A stretch of DNA of 20,677 nucleotides, from the NCBI GenBank assembly GCA_037447655.1, contig JBBHKE010000218.1:1-20677 (forward strand), read 5' to 3'. Numbering within the stretch: position 1 is the first letter of the stretch; every line of letters starts with the position of its first letter. Under the pieces are notes generated by a model that saw only the letters and a program-made list of their open reading frames with translations, had not been told where the DNA came from and ran no database searches. Made by a program: the position numbers and the translations under genes. This DNA comes from Zygnema cylindricum. Its lineage: Eukaryota; Streptophyta; Zygnematophyceae; Zygnematales; Zygnemataceae. This document shows, piece after piece, positions 16,198 to 20,677 of the stretch.

Positions 16198-17316
16198 CTA
16201 CTTCCGTGGAATTTTGACTTCTGTCTTTGCCTCCAACTCCTCATCCAAAAGAAGTTCGTCGTCCTCCTCATCAGATTCCTTCTCAAGTACCTGTGTGACA
16301 AGTGCCTTTTTCTTCCCTTGTGGTTGTCCCTTGGTCTGCTCCTCCTTTATCCGAAGCTCGATCAGTTTGGTACATTCCGCCATGTAATGTCCGGGTTTCT
16401 TGTAGAAATGACAAAGCCCCTTAGTTCCCTTTGTTTTGGACTCATCGGATTAATTTTTTTGGTCTTCCCCTCCATGACTTCCAAGGGGTTTCCGTGAATC
16501 TATGTTTCTCCAAATTGCTCCAGGCAGTAAGGCTTATCCACTGTTAACTCCCCTCCGGATCTTGATTGTATTCTCTTGGACGAGGATCATACCGACTACG
16601 GAATTCCATATCCACTTTGAGTCCGACAGATCTTGTACCCGGTTCACAATGTTCTCATACTCATCGGGTAGTTTCATGAGTAAACAGTGAACCTTTGCCT
16701 TCTCAGTTTCTACCTTTTCGGCACACTCTAACTCCATGAAGAGTATAGCTAGCTCATTGTAGAAATCGAGCATCTTCTCTCCTTTGTGAAAGTATCCATT
16801 GATCCTTTAGTCTGCTAGCTTGTGTTCCTGAATAGTACCGCTACGGTACATCTCTATAAGCGCATCCCACAGATCGGATGCCCTTTCCACCAGCAAATGA
16901 GGACCTGCGAGTCCTTCTGTGAGATGACAGAGGACAAAATGCTTGGTTGCCATGTTGTTGTAGTCCCAGATATCGATATCATTCTCCTCATTCCTCGGAA
17001 TAGGAAACATGAAATTAGATCCGGTTGCTATAGGTGTGGATTTCTCTTTTTCTTTCCTTTTTTCCATCACGATGCTTTCTCCGTCTTCTGATTCCTTTGA
17101 TGACGGTGGATCTCGTTTCCTACCAAATCTGCTTCCTCCAAACCCTGGAGGAATAGCAGGACCGGATGGGGGCTTCACTCGCCCACTCACTATTCCCCAA
17201 AATCTTTTCTCACATAGGGCTCCCATCATCATACTCTCACAGTAGATGAACCCAGTCCCATTGAATATGGGCACCCTAGAGGGTGGGCCCATAACCTGCA
17301 ACTCTGAGACCTCCAT
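16198..17316 (-). pseudogene. gag, element 2
   Basis: A nearly continuous frame starting at the ATG inside the LTR hairpin (17316) or at the in-frame ATG in the primer-binding site. N-terminal PIFNGTGFIY and RFWGIVSGRV; a proline/glycine and charged segment; then HFVLCHLTEGLAGPH and ASDLWDALIEMY, which fit the copia Gag capsid. After an in-frame TAA at 16807 come MELECAEKV and MKLPDEYENIVNRVQDL. Two more stops follow near 16534 and 16450. The zinc knuckle has lost its second Cys to Tyr (CHFYKKPGHYMAEC). It ends with the acidic DEEDDELLLDEELEAK run before protease. Confidence 0.9.
17282..17296 (-). other. Primer-binding site of element 2
   Basis: The same 15 nt (GGTTATGGGCCCACC, minus strand) as in elements 1 and 3, abutting the 5' LTR. 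It is complementary to the anticodon arm of plant-type initiator tRNA-Met. Confidence 0.87.
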
Positions 17317-17329
17317 TGGTACTCAGAGT
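17301..17329 (-). promoter_or_regulatory. 29-nt LTR-terminal hairpin, element 2 5' LTR
   Basis: A perfect 8-bp stem ACTCTGAG/CTCAGAGT, loop with AATGGA, 4 nt from the primer-binding site. The loop ATG is in frame with gag. Confidence 0.8.
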
Positions 17330-17519
17330 AGGGAGCTCGCTAGAAGCCTCTAGGATAACTTCAGTTCTTTAAGCTTTGTCTGAATATTGCTGACACTCTG
17401 ACAGAATACAGACTGACCAAACTGCACCCATTGGGAAGGTTGACTCCCCTGAGTCTGCCACAAAAAGAATCCTTGAATTTGCTCCCCTGAGCAGTTAATT
17501 ATCAATGGTCGAAGATGAC

Positions 17520-17528
17520 CCTTTTATA
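17520..17528 (-). promoter_or_regulatory. TATA box of element 2 5' LTR
   Basis: TATAAAAGG on the minus strand, just downstream of the CTCTCTC-TTA-GAGAG inverted repeat. It would drive the genomic transcript. Confidence 0.65.
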
Positions 17529-17993
17529 CAAGAGCTCTCTAAGAGAGAGGCGACTACCTCTAATTTTCTAAGTCCTAAACCCCTCTCTAAACCCCCTCCT
17601 ACTGATGTACTGAGCCAATCAATTGAGTGTACAGTACAAAAAGGTACTTGGTCCGAAGTACTTTATGTACGGCCATTTTACGACATGGCCAGAAAGAGGA
17701 CGCCTGCCATATCCGGGTTCGCCATAGTGTGTCTCGCAGATGTCGTTGCCACGTGTCACCTGTTGTGGTTATGACCGCAAACCCCCAAATCAACCATTCC
17801 GCGATACTGGCTTCTTTCTCCGTCGTTAGATTGATGTCGGCTTTAATTTATAGCCGTTTAAAATACAAGTACTACATTTCTGGTGTAATTCTATTTTAAC
17901 TGTGTATGTGTGATTGTGGTCAGTTTGTCAGTAAATCAAACTTCTCTATTTCGTCATCTTTAAGTTGTTATCGTACCCTATATACTTCAGCAT

Positions 17994-18064
17994 TAGTCTT
18001 ACACTACAGGGCAAGACTAACAGCTACTTTGACGGATGGTAGGTACCACGATCAAATCCTTGGT
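17994..18064 (+). other. tRNA-like module antisense to element 2 5' LTR
   Basis: Same layout as in the 3' LTR: TTACACTACAGGGCAAG as A box and GATCAAATCC as B box, with a more decayed T-arm hairpin. Confidence 0.45.
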
Positions 18065-18281
18065 CTGTCAATCCTTTTGGTAAGTTTGCCAAGGATCTGC
18101 CTTCTGACTCTAGAACGAGCATAGGCAGCCATGGCTCTAGCTTCCTCTCCAGCATTCAGTGATTACGACAAGTATGGGGGCTAGAGAGAGAAGTTAGAAG
18201 CAGGCTGCCTCAACTTTTTCCTGCTTCTATTTAAATCATTTAAATAACCTAGAAAATACCTTTAATTTCAACAACATATCG

Positions 18282-18474
18282 CAGCGCAGTATGTATACAA
18301 AGTGCATCGTTTACTGCTATCCTGGCTACGCTGCGCTAGTTCGTCATCACAACCCTAGCAGCTGCTCCTTTCACCCTTAACTTCCTCTTGATAGCCTCAT
18401 CTACAGAGAACTAAAGCTTTCAATTTCAACATTCGAGAGGAGGGGTTCCAAAGCTAGAAGATGGGGATCGTCTG
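18282..18474 (-). other. Fragment of an older retroelement 3' end
   Basis: On the minus strand a short open stretch ends KGAAARVVMTN and a stop at 18336, followed by the second unit of the 62-bp tandem repeat (18284-18349), whose partner is at 10981-11040. Before element 2 inserted, this joined directly to the polypurine tract at 10965. It may be the C terminus and 3' UTR of a gypsy-like copy, but no domain is recognised. The border with element 3 near 18475 is approximate. Confidence 0.3.
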
Positions 18475-18658
18475 TGAGGAGGTGAGTAGTATTGTTATGA
18501 ACTCACAAAATTATTCGCTTCAAAGATGTGATGGTGGTTAGAGTTTTTGTTTGCCAAGGTGGCAGTTATTCTTGTTGAAACACAAAGGGGTCAAGGTTAT
18601 CCTAGAGGCTTCGTGTGACCTGCCTACTCTGAGGACCTATGGAGGTTTGAGAGTTGCA
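18475..18658 (+). repeat. Truncated 5' LTR of element 3
   Basis: Only the last part of the LTR aligns with the others: GGTGGTTAGAG, then GGTTATCCTAGAGGCTTC, then the terminal hairpin and TTGCA. The TATA box, GTAC block and LTR start are missing, so its upstream part was deleted and it has no promoter of its own. Confidence 0.75.
18626..18654 (+). promoter_or_regulatory. 29-nt LTR-terminal hairpin, element 3 (decayed)
   Basis: Arms ACTCTGAG and TTGAGAGT keep most pairs with one mismatch and one wobble. Length and 4-nt spacing are kept. The loop ATG is followed two codons later by TGA. Confidence 0.6.
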
Positions 18659-18673
18659 GGTTATGGGCCCACC
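18659..18673 (+). other. Primer-binding site of element 3
   Basis: GGTTATGGGCCCACC directly after the LTR end; identical to the site in elements 1 and 2 although the rest of the element has diverged, as expected of a copied primer complement. Confidence 0.87.
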
Positions 18674-19790
18674 CTATAGGGTGCCCATATTCAATGGAGC
18701 ATGCTTCATATACTAGGAAAATATAATGACACGAGCTCTATGTGAGAAACGGTTTTGGGGAATAGTGAGTGGACGGGTGAGGCGTCCACCCAGTCTTGGC
18801 AACCCTCCAGGGTTTGGAGGAAGAAGATTCACCAAAGATGTAGATCCATCTCCAACGGAGGATACAAAAGAAATGGAGGGGGTGGACAAAGGAAAAGAGA
18901 AAGAGACAATCACACCGATAACAACCGGTTCGGCATTCATATCACCTATTTCGAGGAACGAGGAGAATGATACCAAAACTTGGGAATACAACATTATGGC
19001 GGCAAAGCACATCACCCTTCGCCGTCTTACTCAACGGCTTGCATCTCCTCATTTGCAGGTAAAGAGCACATCCGATCTTTGGGTGGCTCTCATAAGGATG
19101 TACCGAAGTGGTACATCTAAGCAACAACACTAGGTTGATCAGAAATTAACGAGTATGTATACAAAGGGGGGAAGATGTTGTATTTTTGCAATGAGTTTGC
19201 TACACTTTTCATGGAACTACAAAGTGCTAGAAAATTATTTAGTGAAAAAGAAAAGGCTAACTGTTTACTGATGAAGTTACCCGATGAGTTTGAAAACATA
19301 GTCAACCGTGTGCAGGACTAGGCGGACTCAACGTGGATTTGGAATTCAGTGGTAGGGATGATTTCCGTGCGGGAGAATACGATTCAGATCCGAAGGGGAG
19401 GAAAGAGTGGGCAAGATTTGGCAGCTGGGGCTGATTGGAGGAACAATGATTCCACAAAACAAGTTCGAAATTATCGAGGGGAGGAGCAGAAAAATCAGAC
19501 TGAGGAGTTCGGACCAAGGACTCCCAAGGGTTTGTGCCATTTTTGTAAGAAACCCGGGCAAAATATGGCTCAATGCACTAAGTTAACCGAGCTGCGGTTA
19601 AAGGATGGACAGACCGGTGGACCTCCGAGAGGAAAGAAAAAGGCCCTTGTGACACAGGTACATGAGGCGGAATCTGAGTACAAGGACAATGAACTCCTAT
19701 TGGATGAGGAGTTGGAAGCAAAAAATGAGGTGGAAATTCCACGAAAGCAGAAATGTGCTTTCGGTGGATTGAAAGGTGAAGCATGCTGGA
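18663..19790 (+). pseudogene. gag, element 3
   Basis: The ATG in the primer-binding site opens GPPYRVPIFNG, stopped at 18714. The frame resumes with LCEKRFWGIVSGRVRR, a charged segment, HITLRRLTQRLASPH and STSDLWVALIRMYRSG (capsid), ending at 19133. Further capsid (MELQSARK, MKLPDEFENIVNRVQD) lies in a shifted frame. From 19349 a long clean frame runs through GMISVRENTIQIRRGGKSG and a zinc knuckle at 19535-19576 whose His is replaced by Gln (CHFCKKPGQNMAQC), then the acidic NELLLDEELEAK run into protease. Confidence 0.88.
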
Positions 19791-20337
19791 TTCTAAATTC
19801 AAGTGCATCCATGCACATGTGTAAAGATAAACACCTGTTCACTAAGATAAGAAAGATTTCCACCGTAGAGATAGAGTACGAGGATGAGAGAATAGTCACT
19901 ACTACTCTTGTAGGATCGGTAGATCTAAAAGTGTTACTAGAAGGAAAGACATCAATGGTTACATTCTCTAATGTATTTTTTATTCTAGAGGTGAACAAAA
20001 ACCTCATCTCTACGTCTTTATTAGATGATAAGGGTTTTGTTACTAGCACTAGGAAAGGAGTCTTTACTGCTAGTTTTGAGGAAGAAATTAATTTTACTGC
20101 TGAAAAGGTAGCCAAGGGATGTTTAGGCTGATTTTAAGCAATGAAAAGAAGAAACTTTACTATGCTGGTATTCATGATATAATGTTGTGGCAAAAGAGGC
20201 TTGGGCATGTGAATCTAGATAAGTTAAGTGAGATTAAAAAGATGGGAGTAGTGGAAGGAATTCAATTCGGTAAGAGTGAGAATCTAAGTGATTGTTGTGG
20301 ATGTGCTCAAGGTAAAGCACACAGTTACCCTTCCCAA
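19791..20337 (+). pseudogene. Protease and integrase N terminus, element 3
   Basis: It continues the frame from gag: the protease active site is WILNSSAS, so both the Asp and the Gly of DSG are lost. HLFTKIRKISTVEIEY and VGSVDLKVLLEG follow. The frame shifts near 20125 into LWQKRLGHVN and CCGCAQGKAHS, the integrase zinc-binding domain; its first His is Gln (HKRLGH becomes QKRLGH). Integrase is cut at 20337 by the inserted LTR, before the catalytic core. Confidence 0.88.
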
Positions 20338-20341
20338 TGCA

Positions 20342-20370
20342 ATTCTGTGTCCTCCATTGGACCACAGAAT
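20342..20370 (-). promoter_or_regulatory. 29-nt LTR-terminal hairpin, last LTR
   Basis: A perfect 8-bp stem ATTCTGTG/CACAGAAT with AATGGA in the loop, 4 nt from the LTR end. Stem type as in family B although the LTR body resembles family C. Confidence 0.78.
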
Positions 20371-20550
20371 ACAGGAAGCCTCTAGATAGTATTTAACTAA
20401 CCCACTTTAAGCCACAACCACTGCTGCCCAAGAAGGCAAACTGACAATTTGACTGCACCCCTGTGTAGCCTGGACTCCCCTGAGTCCGTAGAAAAAAGAA
20501 TCACTGAAAACGGCCAACCAGGCGATAAGTTATAGGATGGCAAAGATGCC

Positions 20551-20558
20551 AATTTATA
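20551..20558 (-). promoter_or_regulatory. TATA box of the last LTR
   Basis: TATAAATT on the minus strand, after a CTCTCTCTCAGAGAG inverted repeat, in the usual place. Confidence 0.5.
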
Positions 20559-20677
20559 CAAACTCTCTGAGAGAGAGGACTATCTACCTAAATTTTCCTA
20601 AGTCCTAGTTTTTCCTAATTCCCTCTCACAGCTCCTATCTACTGCCTGTACGAACCAATCACAAAACTGTATAGTAC

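Larger units (their letters stand above)
11041..18276 (-). mobile_element. Copia element 2, complete LTR to LTR, TSD TATCG
   Basis: Minus-strand Ty1/copia retrotransposon with 5' LTR (17297-18276), primer-binding site, gag, PR, INT, RT, RNase H, polypurine tract and 3' LTR (11041-12030), flanked by a perfect 5-bp duplication TATCG (11036-11040 and 18277-18281). The INT-before-RT order is diagnostic of copia. Removing the family-B solo LTR leaves about 6.3 kb. Gag-Pol appears to have been one long frame, now broken by isolated stops and few frameshifts, so this is the least decayed copy here. The LTRs differ visibly, including an indel of about 17 bp, so insertion is not recent. Confidence 0.95.
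17297..18276 (-). repeat. 5' LTR of copia element 2
   Basis: 980 bp, starting TGTTGTTGAAATT at 18276 next to the TSD and ending TTGCA at 17297. It carries an inverted CCAAT box, five GTAC words (17617-17671), one CACGTG (17751-17756), a TATA box (17528-17520), the TGCTC-AGGG-GAGCA and GACTC-AGGG-GAGTC hairpins and an antisense tRNA-like module. Confidence 0.95.
18475..20677 (+). mobile_element. Copia element 3 (truncated, plus strand)
   Basis: Same copia family as elements 1 and 2 but in plus orientation: the 3' end of a 5' LTR, primer-binding site, gag, zinc knuckle, protease and the N-terminal part of integrase, interrupted by another LTR at 20338. It is the most diverged copy: stops in the leader, protease active site changed to NSS, zinc-knuckle His changed to Gln. 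RT and the 3' end would lie beyond the window. Confidence 0.92.
20338..20677 (-). mobile_element. LTR inserted in element 3 integrase (cut by window edge)
   Basis: The 3' part of a minus-strand LTR, ending AATTGCA at 20338 in the middle of integrase. It is close to family C around TATAAATT (20558-20551) and in the segment after the GACTC hairpin (20473-20486). It may be a solo LTR or the 3' LTR of a full element; the other end is outside the window. Confidence 0.85.

Noticed and set aside
18420-18434. CAATTTCAACA as a minus-strand LTR start of family A
   Set aside because: Only about 14 bases match; the following sequence does not align with any LTR here.
1-20677. CRISPR arrays, rRNA, bacterial operons or telomere repeats
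   Set aside because: No regularly spaced short repeats, no rRNA-like sequence, no operon-like frames and no telomere repeats were seen.

Overview
This window looks like nuclear DNA of a eukaryote, most likely of the plant lineage. It is made almost entirely of dead, nested LTR retrotransposons, and I found no convincing host gene, rRNA, real tRNA gene or CRISPR. The plant suggestion rests on three points: the 15-nt primer-binding site matches the anticodon arm of plant-type initiator tRNA-Met as I remember it; the LTRs carry CACGTG/ACGT boxes; and the proteins resemble plant-type copia elements. It is an inference, and an alga, moss, lycophyte, fern or conifer would all fit.

Layout, left to right. 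(1) 1-4141, minus strand: copia element 1, with 5' LTR 3141-4141, broken gag and pol, cut by the window edge, and a solo LTR of a second family (B) inserted at 1887-2790. (2) 4142-10957, minus strand: an older Ty3/gypsy-like element with a long gag carrying two zinc knuckles, an aspartic protease (DTGA) and, downstream of it, a decayed C5-cytosine DNA methyltransferase with motifs I, IV, VI, VIII and a C-terminal ERE..MGF motif. It is split by a solo LTR (family C, 6337-7520), and its downstream part is cut off by insertion of element 1. (3) 11041-18276, minus strand: copia element 2, complete from LTR to LTR with a perfect TSD (TATCG). It has gag, PR, INT, RT and RNase H, and its integrase is interrupted by a family-B solo LTR (14432-15322, perfect TSD CTCCC). 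(4) 18475-20677, plus strand: copia element 3, with a truncated 5' LTR, gag, PR and the start of INT, interrupted at 20338 by another minus-strand LTR that runs off the window.

How the parts relate: the copia copies serve as empty-site controls for each other, so insertion points and order can be read directly. The most notable points are the retroelement-borne DNA methyltransferase; priming from the inside of initiator tRNA-Met; a constant 29-nt hairpin that varies by compensation, sits exactly 4 nt inside every LTR 3' end and usually holds an in-frame ATG; and an antisense tRNA-like A-box/B-box module in LTRs of three families.
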